64,000 bases of DNA from Thermoleophilia bacterium (GTDB lineage: Bacteria > Actinomycetota > Thermoleophilia > Miltoncostaeales > Miltoncostaeaceae): assembly GCA_028285405.1 (NCBI GenBank), contig JANQPH010000039.1:55719-119718 (forward strand), in the 5' to 3' direction. The stretch's first letter is position 1. Each line of letters starts with the position of its first letter. A program made the position numbers and the translations under genes. Positions 51,699 through 62,538 of the stretch are shown piece by piece. Below the pieces are notes generated by a model. That model searched no databases, was not told the origin of the DNA, and saw only the letters and a program-made list of their open reading frames with translations.

Positions 51699-52585
51699 CC
51701 ACCAGGGAGCTCACGCACGCTCCGGCGCTCGGCCTCGGAATCGTCGCCGACTACGTCAAGCTGACCAAGCCGCGGGTCGTGTGGCTGCTGCTGTTCGTCA
51801 CCGCCGGCGCGATGCTGGTCGCGGCGGGCGGCACGCCCGACGCCCTCGTGTTCGTGGCGACGATGGTGGGTGGCTACCTGGCCGCGGGCGGAGCAAACGC
51901 GATCAACCAGTTCGTCGACCGCGACATCGACCGGAAGATGTCCCGTACCGGCGGCCGGCCCGTCGTCACCGGCCGGGTGGAGCCGGCGCGGGCGCTGACG
52001 TTCGGGATCGCCTGCGGCGCGGCCAGCTTCATCCTGCTGGGCTTCCTGGTCAACTGGCTCGCGGCAACGCTGGCGATGGTCGGGCTCGCCGTCTACGTGG
52101 GCGTCTACACGCTCTGGCTGAAGCGCACGACCATCCACAACATCGTGATCGGCGGCGCGGCCGGCGCGGTACCGCCGCTCGTCGGCTGGGCTGCGGTCAC
52201 CGGCGATCTGGCGCTACCGGCCTGGCTGATGTTCGCGATCGTCTTCTTCTGGACGCCGCCGCACTTCTGGGCGCTGTCGCTGATGCTCCGTCGCGACTAC
52301 GCGAGCGCCGGTGTGCCGATGCTGCCGGTCGTGCTCGGCGAGGAGACCACGCGCCAGCAGATCCTCCTCTGGAGCTTCGTGATGGTCGGGGTCTCGCTGC
52401 TCCCGGTCGTCGCCGGGACGGTCGGCGGCCTCTACTTCACCGTCGCGCTCGCGTCCGGCCTGATCTTCGTCGGCCTCGCCGCGGCGCTCGCCAGGTGGGG
52501 CGACCGATGGGCACGGCCGACGTTCACGTACTCGCTGCTCTACCTCGCCGTTCTCTTCCTGGCGCTGGGTGTCGACGTCGGGTGA
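51695..52585 (+). CDS. ctaB: heme O synthase (protoheme IX farnesyltransferase), 296 aa
   Basis: This UbiA-family prenyltransferase has NQFVDRDIDRKMSRTGGRP (from about residue 70) as the first Asp-rich motif and a later FFWTPPHFWALS, diagnostic of CtaB. It converts heme B to heme O in the membrane, supplying heme O/A to the oxidase encoded downstream. About nine spans are present and the length is normal. ATG 51695 overlaps the stop of the 66-residue gene. I see no heme A synthase (ctaA) in the window. Confidence 0.93.
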   Translation: MTTRELTHAPALGLGIVADYVKLTKPRVVWLLLFVTAGAMLVAAGGTPDALVFVATMVGGYLAAGGANAINQFVDRDIDRKMSRTGGRPVVTGRVEPARALTFGIACGAASFILLGFLVNWLAATLAMVGLAVYVGVYTLWLKRTTIHNIVIGGAAGAVPPLVGWAAVTGDLALPAWLMFAIVFFWTPPHFWALSLMLRRDYASAGVPMLPVVLGEETTRQQILLWSFVMVGVSLLPVVAGTVGGLYFTVALASGLIFVGLAAALARWGDRWARPTFTYSLLYLAVLFLALGVDVG

Positions 52586-53795
52586 GAGTGACGGGCGAGA
52601 GGGCGGGCACGCCGGGAGTCGGGCTGGCCTGACTCCGCTCAGCATCGTCATCGGGACGGTGCTGATCGATCTCATCGGCTTCGGGATCGTGCTCCCGCTC
52701 CTCCCGCTCTGGGCGGAGGAGTTCGGGGCGAGCCCCGCCGAGATCGGCGCGCTGGCGGCGACCTACGCGCTGGCGCAGGTGATCGCCGCGCCGCTCTGGG
52801 GGATGGCCAGCGACCGGATCGGCCGTCGACCGGTGCTGCTCGTGTCCCTGGCGGGAGCCTCCGCCGGGGCGCTCCTCACCGGCTTCGCTGGATCGCTGTG
52901 GCTGCTGTTCGTCGCCCGCGCGCTCCACGGGGCATCCGGGGCGTCCTACGTCGCCGCCCAGGCCTACGTGGCCGACGTGACCTCGCCCGAGCGGCGCGCC
53001 AGGGGGATGGGGCTGATCGGCGCCGCGTTCGGGGTCGGCTTCGTGGTGGGGCCCGCGATCGGGGCGGGCCTGGTGCTCGTCGATCTGCGCGCGCCGTTCA
53101 TCTTCGCCGGCGTGCTGGCCGCGCTCGGGTTCCTGGTCGCGCTCCGTTTCCTGCCCGAGTCGCGGCCGGCGGCGGCGCGGGTGCGGACGGCCGCGGCGCG
53201 GACGGCCCGTCGCCTGCCCCGGGAGGCCCTCGGCGTGCTCGCCATCGCGTTCGTCGCCACCGCGGCGTTCGTCGGCGTGGAGGCGACGTTCGCCCTCTTC
53301 GTCGAGCGCCAGCTCGGGTACGGGCCCGCCGCGATCGCGCTCGTGTTCGTCTACATCGGCGTCGCCGCGGCGATCTCGCAGGGCCTGCTCGTCGGCCCGG
53401 CCGCGCGCCGGTGGGGCGAGGCGCGGATGCTCATGGTGGGTCTGGCGGGGACGGGTCTCGGCATGCTCGCCGTGGGCTTCTCGGATCAGCTGTGGCAGCT
53501 ACTGCCCGGCCTGCTGCTGATGGCGGTCGCCTGGGGTCTGGTCTACGCCGGCATCTCGACGTTGGTCAGCTTCCAGGCCGCCGACCACGCGCAGGGCGGG
53601 ACGCTCGGCGCGCTCGGCTCGGCATCTGGTGTCGCCCGCGTCGTCGGGCCGGTCGGGGCCGGCATCGCGCTGGGCGAGCTCGGCGCGCCGGCGCCGCTCC
53701 TGATCGGAGCGGCGCTGCTCGGGCTCTGCGTCTTGGCCGCTCCCCTCGTCCTCGGGCGAGCCCATGCCAGCGTGCCCCTGTCGCTCTCGCGCTAG
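52569..53795 (+). CDS. MFS transporter, DHA1/TetA-like, 408 aa
   Basis: Twelve spans with the MFS loop 2-3 motif GMASDRIGRRPVLLV (about residues 78-92) and VVGPAIGAGLV in span 5 (antiporter motif) indicate a proton-coupled exporter. The GTG start overlaps the last 17 bases of ctaB, so it is in the same transcript. An exporter inside an oxidase locus is not standard; possible cargo includes a metal, heme intermediate or drug. This is inference from position only. A later in-frame start near 52620 is possible. Confidence 0.82.
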   Translation: MSTSGESDGREGGHAGSRAGLTPLSIVIGTVLIDLIGFGIVLPLLPLWAEEFGASPAEIGALAATYALAQVIAAPLWGMASDRIGRRPVLLVSLAGASAGALLTGFAGSLWLLFVARALHGASGASYVAAQAYVADVTSPERRARGMGLIGAAFGVGFVVGPAIGAGLVLVDLRAPFIFAGVLAALGFLVALRFLPESRPAAARVRTAAARTARRLPREALGVLAIAFVATAAFVGVEATFALFVERQLGYGPAAIALVFVYIGVAAAISQGLLVGPAARRWGEARMLMVGLAGTGLGMLAVGFSDQLWQLLPGLLLMAVAWGLVYAGISTLVSFQAADHAQGGTLGALGSASGVARVVGPVGAGIALGELGAPAPLLIGAALLGLCVLAAPLVLGRAHASVPLSLSR

Positions 53796-53983
53796 CGGTG
53801 TCGCGATGCGGGTCCAGCGGCAGGGTCGCGGCGGCCAGACTCGGCACGCCGGGCGTCACCGAGCGAGTGGCCGCCGAGTGTCTGACCGCGCGCCAACCCG
53901 GTGCTCGCGCGCGCCAGGTCGCCGCCACGAGATCGCCTCGGAGCCCGGGACATCCGGCCCGCGATCGGCGGTCTGGCCCGTGA

Positions 53984-53989
53984 TAGGTT
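53984..53989 (+). promoter_or_regulatory. -10-like box before ctaC
   Basis: TAGGTT ends 10 bases before the GTG of ctaC. There is no clear ribosome binding site. The 204 bases between the MFS gene and ctaC hold nothing else recognisable. Confidence 0.3.
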
Positions 53990-53999
53990 CGCCCCCGCT

Positions 54000-54770
54000 G
54001 TGCTGAGAAGCCGCCACACGCTCCCGTTGATCGTGATCACCCTCGTGGTGAGCGCATTGACGGTCGCAGGGATCATGCTGATCGAGTGGACCCCCGAGCG
54101 GGCCTCGGTACAGGCGGACCGCTACTGGGTGCTGCTGCTCTTCCTGGTCGCGGCGAGCGCGCTGATCTTCGTGATCGTCACGGCGGTCCTGATCTACAGC
54201 GTGATCGCCTTCCGCGCGAAGAAGGGCGACGAGAGCGACGGGCCGCCGAACCACGGCAACACGGCGCTCGAGATCACGTGGACGGTCCTTCCGACGATCC
54301 TCCTGGCGGCGATGGGCGTCTGGGCATCGATCGTCCTGATCCAGAACGACCGGCGCGACGCGGACCGGGAGACCATCGAGGTCACCAGCCAGCAGTTCGC
54401 GTGGTCGTTCACATGGCGGGACGGGGTCCGGACACCGTTCGAGACCGGCGACCTCTACCTGCCCCTCGGGCGTCAGGTCGAGCTGAAGATGCGCTCGACC
54501 GACGTGATCCACTCGCTCTACGTGCCAGAGTTCCGCCTCAAGCAGGACGTCGTTCCCGGCTTGACGACGACGATGCTCGTCAACGCCAACAAGGTCGGCA
54601 CGTACCCAATAATCTGCGCCGAGCTGTGCGGGGTCGGCCACGGCACGATGCGCGCCCGAGCGATCGTGATGGAAGAGGACGACTACCAGCAGTTCCTGGC
54701 GGACTCCCAGCGGGAGGTCCGCACGCAGGACGGCTCGACCCCCGCCACCGCATCCGCCGCGACCCCCTGA
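54000..54770 (+). CDS. ctaC: cytochrome c oxidase subunit II, 256 aa
   Basis: The CuA domain is intact: His171 (VIHSLYVPEF), then C206-AEL-C210-GVG-H214-GT-M217. Electrons from cytochrome c enter here and pass to subunit I. The membrane part has a third, N-terminal hydrophobic segment (about 8-28) that may be a signal peptide, then the usual two spans (about 43-66 and 91-113). GTG 54000 gives a sensible N-terminus; the frame is open upstream but not protein-like. A rare ATA codon lies just before Cys206. It is five bases from ctaD. Confidence 0.93.
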   Translation: MLRSRHTLPLIVITLVVSALTVAGIMLIEWTPERASVQADRYWVLLLFLVAASALIFVIVTAVLIYSVIAFRAKKGDESDGPPNHGNTALEITWTVLPTILLAAMGVWASIVLIQNDRRDADRETIEVTSQQFAWSFTWRDGVRTPFETGDLYLPLGRQVELKMRSTDVIHSLYVPEFRLKQDVVPGLTTTMLVNANKVGTYPIICAELCGVGHGTMRARAIVMEEDDYQQFLADSQREVRTQDGSTPATASAATP

Positions 54771-54775
54771 CGTAG

Positions 54776-57525
<2,750 letters not shown>

Positions 57526-57526
<1 letters not shown>

Positions 57527-58173
57527 TGGCCACGACCGATCTGACCAGCGTGGGGGAGGTCCGGGCGACCTCGGGCGACGGAGCCATCCCTCCGACGATC
57601 GACCGCACGCGCAACATCAGCGGCGGGATGCTGATGATGATCTTCTTCATCGGCTCCGAGGTGATGCTCTTCGCCTCGTTCTTCGCTGCGTACTTCTTCG
57701 CTCGCTACAACATCGCCGACAACGACTGGCCGCCCCTGAACCAGGCCGGCGAGCCGTTCAAGCTCCCCGTCCTGCTGACCGGCGTCAACACCGCGGTGCT
57801 CGTGGCGTCCAGCTTCACGCTGCACTGGGCCGAGCATCGCCTGAAGCTCGGCGACCGGAAGGGCCTGCAGGTCGGGATGATCGTGACGATGCTGCTCGGC
57901 GCGGCGTTCTTGATCGTGCAGCTGAACGAGTACTGGCACCTCGGCTTCACGCCGAGCGACACGGCGTTCGGGTCCACCTTCTACGCGCTGACCGGTCTGC
58001 ACGGCGCCCACGTCGCCGTGGGCCTCCTGATCCTGCTGGTGATGTACATCCGCATCACCAGGGCGAACGATTTCTCGGCAAAGTTCGCGACCCCGCTCGC
58101 CGCGGGTTCCCTGTACTGGCACTTCGTCGACGTGGTCTGGGTGATCCTCTTCCTCTTGGTGTACGTCCTATGA
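57526..58173 (+). CDS. ctaE: cytochrome c oxidase subunit III, 215 aa
   Basis: This membrane protein has about five spans with subunit III motifs: FIGSEVMLFASFFAAYFF (about residues 40-57), LNEYWHLGFTPSDTAFGSTFYALTGLHGAHV and a C-terminal YWHFVDVVWVILFLLVYV. Length fits the shorter bacterial form. It stabilises the subunit I/II core. Its ATG shares one base with the ctaD stop (TGATG), and its own stop overlaps the cytochrome c gene, so the subunits are made together. Confidence 0.93.
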
Positions 58174-58739
58174 GCGTCCGGATGCGTCTGACACGGCGCG
58201 CCGCGATCGTCGGCGCCTCGATCGTCGTTGCCGCGGTGGCGTTTGCCGGCTGCCGGTTCGAGGGCAGCTCGGCGGACACGGCCGACGTCGACAACGGCAA
58301 GCAGCTCTTCATCCAGTCCTGCGGCTCGTGCCACGCGCTGAGCGACGCGGGGACCGAAGGCCGGATCGGGCCGAACCTGGACGACACCTTCCGCGGTGCC
58401 CGCCAGGCGGGCTTCAAGGAGAGCCAGTTCGAGGGCGTGACCAGACGCTGGATCGCGATCGCCCAGGCGCCGATGCCGCGTGACCTGGTGACCGGCCAGG
58501 ACGCCGACGACGTGTCCGTCTACGTGTCCAAGGTCGCCGGAACGGAGGCCGACAGCCCCGTTCGGTCCGCGCTGCCCCCGCCGCCACAGGATCCGGCGAT
58601 CGGCACCGAGGACGGACTCCGTCGTGGTCGCTTCGGGAGCCAGGTCCTCGATGTCGAGGGCAACATCCCGGTCGCCCCGTCCGGAGGCGAGTCCGAGGGC
58701 GACTCCGAAGGCGACGACGAGGAAGAGGGCGGCGAGTAG
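58170..58739 (+). CDS. lipoprotein cytochrome c, 189 aa
   Basis: Signal peptide with a lipobox ending AFAGC (Cys28), then a single class I cytochrome c domain with heme site CGSCH (51-55) and a likely axial Met102 in APMPRD. The rest is hydrophilic with an acidic C-terminus (EGDSEGDDEEEGGE). Its place directly after ctaE, overlapping by 4 bases, makes it the natural electron donor to the CuA site, held to the outer membrane face by lipid. It is separate here, whereas some caa3 oxidases fuse it to subunit II. Confidence 0.88.
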   Translation: MSVRMRLTRRAAIVGASIVVAAVAFAGCRFEGSSADTADVDNGKQLFIQSCGSCHALSDAGTEGRIGPNLDDTFRGARQAGFKESQFEGVTRRWIAIAQAPMPRDLVTGQDADDVSVYVSKVAGTEADSPVRSALPPPPQDPAIGTEDGLRRGRFGSQVLDVEGNIPVAPSGGESEGDSEGDDEEEGGE

Positions 58740-58769
58740 CTCGCCCGCCGGGCCGCCGCGCCCGGTCGC

Positions 58770-58775
58770 TACCCT
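58770..58775 (+). promoter_or_regulatory. -10-like box of a leaderless transcript
   Basis: TACCCT ends nine bases before the GTG at 58785, with no ribosome binding site. Confidence 0.3.
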
Positions 58776-58784
58776 GCTGCGTCA

Positions 58785-59486
58785 GTGCCGGGGCGCCTCC
58801 AGGACAAGCGGATCATCGTCACCGGGGCGTCTCGTGGCCTCGGCCGGGCGATCGCCGAGGCGTATGCCACCGAGGGCGCTCAGCTCGTCCTGACGGCGAC
58901 CCGCGACGAGCACCTCCGGTCGGCGCTCGCCAGCTGTCGTGATCGGGGTGCCACGGCCGTGGGTGTCGAGCTCGGTCTCGGTGATGCCGAGGGCGCCCGC
59001 AGCGCGGCCGCCGTGGCGGTGGCCGAGCTCGGTCGGGTCGACGTGCTGGTGAACAACGCGGGTGTGCTCGGGACTCGGGAGGGGCTCTCCGAGTATCCGC
59101 TCGACCTGTTCCGGGAGGTGATCGAGGTTGGCCTGACCGGCGCCCTCGCGGTGATCCAGTCCGTCGTGCCGGCGATGAGCCAAGGCGGCGCGATCATCAA
59201 CGTGAGCTCGGGCGCGGCGGGGCGTGCCGGGTGGGGAGCCTACGCGGTTGCCAAGTCGGCGCTCGAGAGCGTGACGAGCATGCTGCGGGGCGAGCTCGCG
59301 GACCGCGAGATCCGGGTGGTCGCGGTCAACCCCGGCGCGATGCGGACCACCATGCGCGCGGCCGCGTACCCCCACGAGGACCCGAGCACGCTCCCCCACC
59401 CGTCCGCCCGGGTGGAGCCGTTCATCGCGATCGCCGAGGGCGCCGACCCCGGCCCTCGGATCGACGCCGTGGAGTGGGCGCCGTGA
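58785..59486 (+). CDS. short-chain dehydrogenase/reductase, 233 aa
   Basis: A Rossmann-fold SDR with the cofactor site TGASRGLGRAIAEAYA (residues 13-28), NNAGVLG, a catalytic Ser in NVSSGAAG and the Tyr-x3-Lys pair in AYAVAKSALES. The Arg in ASRGLG and the TRD stretch favour NADPH, by analogy. Substrate is unknown. It is slightly short of typical SDRs at the C-terminus. The GTG start fits the family beginning. Its stop overlaps the VanX-like gene (GTGA). Confidence 0.87.
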   Translation: MPGRLQDKRIIVTGASRGLGRAIAEAYATEGAQLVLTATRDEHLRSALASCRDRGATAVGVELGLGDAEGARSAAAVAVAELGRVDVLVNNAGVLGTREGLSEYPLDLFREVIEVGLTGALAVIQSVVPAMSQGGAIINVSSGAAGRAGWGAYAVAKSALESVTSMLRGELADREIRVVAVNPGAMRTTMRAAAYPHEDPSTLPHPSARVEPFIAIAEGADPGPRIDAVEWAP

Positions 59487-60190
59487 GGCCGATCCCGGAG
59501 CTGGCGCCCAACACCGGTTGGCGCGAGGTCGCGATCGATCCGGTCGACGAGCCGCTGGTGCGGGTGGCGGCGCTCGGCCCGCGGATCTTCGACCGGCCAC
59601 GCTACGTCGAGTGGGGAGTGCCCCACGCCCTGCCCGAGTGCTGGGTGCGACAGGGGGTCGGCGAGCGCCTGCTCTGTGTGTCGCGGTCGCTCCCCGAGGA
59701 CCGCTCGCTGGTCGTCTGGGACGGCTATCGCCCGCTCAGCGTGCAGGCCGCGCTCTACGACGAATGGGAGGGCCGGCTCCGCACCGAGCACCCCGACTGG
59801 GACGACAGGCGCATCGCCGAGCAGGCGGCGCGGTTCGTCACGCCGCCTTCGCACGACCCGGATGCCCCACCACCCCACCTCACCGGTGGCGCGGTCGACC
59901 TCACGCTCGGCGACGCCACCGGAACTCCCATCGACATGGGGACCGACTTCGATGCCTTCGTGGACGAGGCCCACGCTCGGGCGCTCGAGGCCTCACCCGC
60001 CCCGGCGCGCGCCAACCGGCGGACGCTCTTCTGGGCGATGAGCGAGGTCGGCTTCACCGGGTACGCGCAGGAGTGGTGGCACTTCGACTACGGCGACCAG
60101 TTCTGGGGGTTGGTCACCGGCCGGAGCGCGCGCTACGGCCCGGCGGCGCTGACGCGTGAGCGCGTCCCCGGCGACTCGACCAGGAGCTGA
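59483..60190 (+). CDS. D-alanyl-D-alanine dipeptidase, VanX/DdpX family, 235 aa
   Basis: The zinc-peptidase motifs are present: VVWDGYRPLSVQ (substrate-binding Arg), PPHLTGGAVDLTL (S/P-x-H-x3-G-x-A-x-D zinc His and Asp) and EWWHFDYG (catalytic Glu and zinc His). VanX-type enzymes cleave D-Ala-D-Ala in the cytoplasm. Without vanH/vanA neighbours, a peptidoglycan-recycling or nutrient role is more likely than glycopeptide resistance. No signal peptide. It starts with GTG overlapping the SDR stop. Confidence 0.87.
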   Translation: MRPIPELAPNTGWREVAIDPVDEPLVRVAALGPRIFDRPRYVEWGVPHALPECWVRQGVGERLLCVSRSLPEDRSLVVWDGYRPLSVQAALYDEWEGRLRTEHPDWDDRRIAEQAARFVTPPSHDPDAPPPHLTGGAVDLTLGDATGTPIDMGTDFDAFVDEAHARALEASPAPARANRRTLFWAMSEVGFTGYAQEWWHFDYGDQFWGLVTGRSARYGPAALTRERVPGDSTRS

Positions 60191-60275
60191 TCGCAGAGCT
60201 AGGACGCGGTTCGATCGCACTTGGTGCGGCGGGGTCGCGTCCTCCCCCGACGCGCCCATCCGGTTCGCGTCGCGC

Positions 60276-61613
60276 TCATGCGCCCGCGGGCCGCGTGTAG
60301 GCGTTCTCGCCGGCGACATAGGTGGCGACCACGTTGCGCTCGTCGCCCATCATCATCATCCCGAACAGCTGCTGGTGGAGCAGGTCGATGTCGTCGTCGG
60401 CGACGAGCCGCTCGTGGCGGAAGTGCTGCATCGGGGTCGCCGCCGTGTCGCAGACGACGACGTCGGCGGCCTTGCCGGGGTCGAACGAGCCGATCTCACC
60501 GTCGAGCCAGAGCGCCCTGGCTCCCCCGAGCGTGGCCAGGTAGAGGGCCCTGAACGCTGACAGCTTGGTCTCGCGCAGCGCGGCCACCTTGTACGCCTGC
60601 TCGAGCACGGGGAGCATCCCGAACGAGTTGCCCGCGCCCATGCCGGTGCCGAGCCCGACCAGCACCGGGTTCTCGCGGAAGGTCGTCTCGCGGAGCTTGA
60701 AGAGCCCGCTTCCGAGGAAGAGGTTCGACATCGGGCAGAACGCGATCGAGGACTGGGAGTCGGCCATCCGCTCGATGATCGAGTCGCCGATGTGGATCGA
60801 GTGGACGGCGACGAACTTGGGTCCCACGATCCCCGCGCGCTCGTAGACGTTCAGGTAGTCGGAGCTCTCGGGGAAGAACTCGGCGACTCCCTGGATCTCC
60901 TTCGGGTTCTCGCACATGTGCGTGTTGACCCAGAGGTCCGGCGTCTCAGACTTGAGCTGCCCGCAGTAGTCCAGCTGCTCGCGGGTGCTGCCGTAGGCGG
61001 AGCGTGGGGTGATCGCATAGCGGTTGCGGCCCACGTTGTGCCAGCGGTCGACCAGCTCTCGCGAGTTGGCATAAAAGGAGTGGGCGGTGTCGCGGTAGTC
61101 CTCGGGAGCGGTCCCCTCGCGGTCGATTCCCGTCAGGCCGGCGACCATCAGGAGGTTGCGCGCGCTCGCCTCCTCGAAGAAGGCATCGACCGATGCCGGG
61201 GACGTGGTCGTGAACGCCAGGGCTGTCGTCGTCCCGTTCTGGATGAGCGAGTCGAGGAAGAAGCTCGCGATCGAGTGCGCGTACCCCTTGTCGGCCAGCT
61301 TCAGCTCCGTGCGGAAGACGTGGTTCTCGAGCCAGCCGAGCGACCGCTCGCCATAGGTGGAGACGACCTCGGTCTGCGCGTAGTGGACATGGCAGTCGAC
61401 GAAGCCGGGGAGGACGATCCGGTCGGGGTAGTGGTCGATGTCGAGGCCGTCGTTCTCGGCGATGATCTCCGCGTACGGACCGAAGTCGACGATGGTCCCG
61501 TCGTCACCGATCACCAGCAGGCCGTCCGGGACGTGTCGGAGGACCTCGCGGTCGTCGTCGGCCTGGAAGGGGTCGCCGGTGAAGTCGAGGAACGCCGACC
61601 TGATTGCGCGCAC
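60276..61613 (-). CDS. guanine deaminase homologue with an altered metal-site motif, 445 aa
   Basis: This amidohydrolase matches guanine deaminase along its length: DCHVHYAQ zinc motif, then NTHMCENPKEI, VAVHSIHIGDS, CPMSNLFLGSGLF and YLATLGGARALWLD. However, the segment that reads GLGTDVGGG in classical enzymes is GLGTGMGAG here, so the Asp that normally binds the metal and acts in catalysis is Gly324 (codon 60642-60644). The protein may be inactive, act on another substrate, or use another residue. GTG start with AAGGAG upstream. No other purine genes are next to it. Confidence 0.85.
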   Translation of the reverse strand: MRAIRSAFLDFTGDPFQADDDREVLRHVPDGLLVIGDDGTIVDFGPYAEIIAENDGLDIDHYPDRIVLPGFVDCHVHYAQTEVVSTYGERSLGWLENHVFRTELKLADKGYAHSIASFFLDSLIQNGTTTALAFTTTSPASVDAFFEEASARNLLMVAGLTGIDREGTAPEDYRDTAHSFYANSRELVDRWHNVGRNRYAITPRSAYGSTREQLDYCGQLKSETPDLWVNTHMCENPKEIQGVAEFFPESSDYLNVYERAGIVGPKFVAVHSIHIGDSIIERMADSQSSIAFCPMSNLFLGSGLFKLRETTFRENPVLVGLGTGMGAGNSFGMLPVLEQAYKVAALRETKLSAFRALYLATLGGARALWLDGEIGSFDPGKAADVVVCDTAATPMQHFRHERLVADDDIDLLHQQLFGMMMMGDERNVVATYVAGENAYTRPAGA

Positions 61614-61720
61614 GGGGTCTCCTTGTTGTGGGCGTCACCTGGCCGACTGGGCTGTGTGGTGAGCGGTTTCGGCGATACTGCCTCCTCGACGAGTCCGTGT
61701 CGATACCCCTGAATGCCGTG

Positions 61721-62476
61721 TCAGTGCCCCGGATCGGCCCCCGAGAGCACTCTGGACAGCAGATTTGGGCGGTTCGTGACGACAGCGTCGACGCCGCAGC
61801 CGACGAGTCGTCGTAGCTCCCGCTCGTCGTCGGCCGTCCAGGCGAGCAGTGCCCGGCCGCGGTCGTGGCACCGGCGCACGAGGTCTCGGTCGACCATGCG
61901 ATGCCACGCGCCGAGCGCCGGCTCGCCGGGGCGGCGCAGGCGGATCGCGGTCTCGACCCGGTTCGAACTGAGGCGGACGCGGCTCACCGCCGGACACCGT
62001 CGGCGTGCCTCACGCAGCACGCTCGAGCTGAACGCCATGACCGCGACGTCGTGCTCGACGTTTCCCCGCTCGACGCATCGGAGCGCCGGCGCGAGCGCGG
62101 CCGCATCCTTGATCTCGAGCATCACCTTCACTCGACCCCGTGCGAGATCGAGGACCTCGGCCACGGTGGGGACGGCCGCGCCGGCGCCCGCATCGAGCGC
62201 CCGAACGTGGGCGAGCGTCAGCTCGCGGACGCGGCCCGTGCCGTCGGTCGTGCGATCGAGCGTCGAGTCGTGGAGCGCGATCGCCGCTCCGTCGCGGGTC
62301 GCCCGGACGTCCAGCTCGATCGCGTCGGCTCCATGCTCGATGGCGAGTTCGAACGCGGGGAGCGTGTTCTCGTAGCGCTCGGCCGACGCTCCGCGATGGG
62401 CCACGTTCAGCGTGATCCCGCCCGTCGCGGGAGTCCCCCGTCGCTCAACCCCGGCGAGCTCACGACCGAAAAGCAC
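61721..62476 (-). CDS. glycerophosphodiester phosphodiesterase, about 251 aa
   Basis: The GDPD barrel is recognised by AHRGASAERYENTLPAF (substrate-binding His and Glu), ADAIELDVRATRDG, ALHDSTLDRTTDGTG and MLEIKD, which hold the metal ligands and catalytic His. It hydrolyses glycerophosphodiesters to glycerol 3-phosphate and an alcohol. No signal peptide is obvious, so it is probably cytoplasmic. The start is uncertain: GTG 62476 is used here, with TTG at 62509 as a longer option; neither has a good binding site. It is divergent from the NDH-2 gene. Confidence 0.87.
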   Translation of the reverse strand: MLFGRELAGVERRGTPATGGITLNVAHRGASAERYENTLPAFELAIEHGADAIELDVRATRDGAAIALHDSTLDRTTDGTGRVRELTLAHVRALDAGAGAAVPTVAEVLDLARGRVKVMLEIKDAAALAPALRCVERGNVEHDVAVMAFSSSVLREARRRCPAVSRVRLSSNRVETAIRLRRPGEPALGAWHRMVDRDLVRRCHDRGRALLAWTADDERELRRLVGCGVDAVVTNRPNLLSRVLSGADPGH

Positions 62477-62538
62477 AGCAGTAGGGGTCGGATTAGGCTG
62501 ATCCTGCAACGAGGCGACCCTGTCGGAGGTATCGATCC

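Noticed and set aside
61721..62509. tRNA-like GGTTCGAAC stretch near 61960
   Set aside because: It lies inside the GDPD coding frame and no acceptor or anticodon stems can be formed around it.
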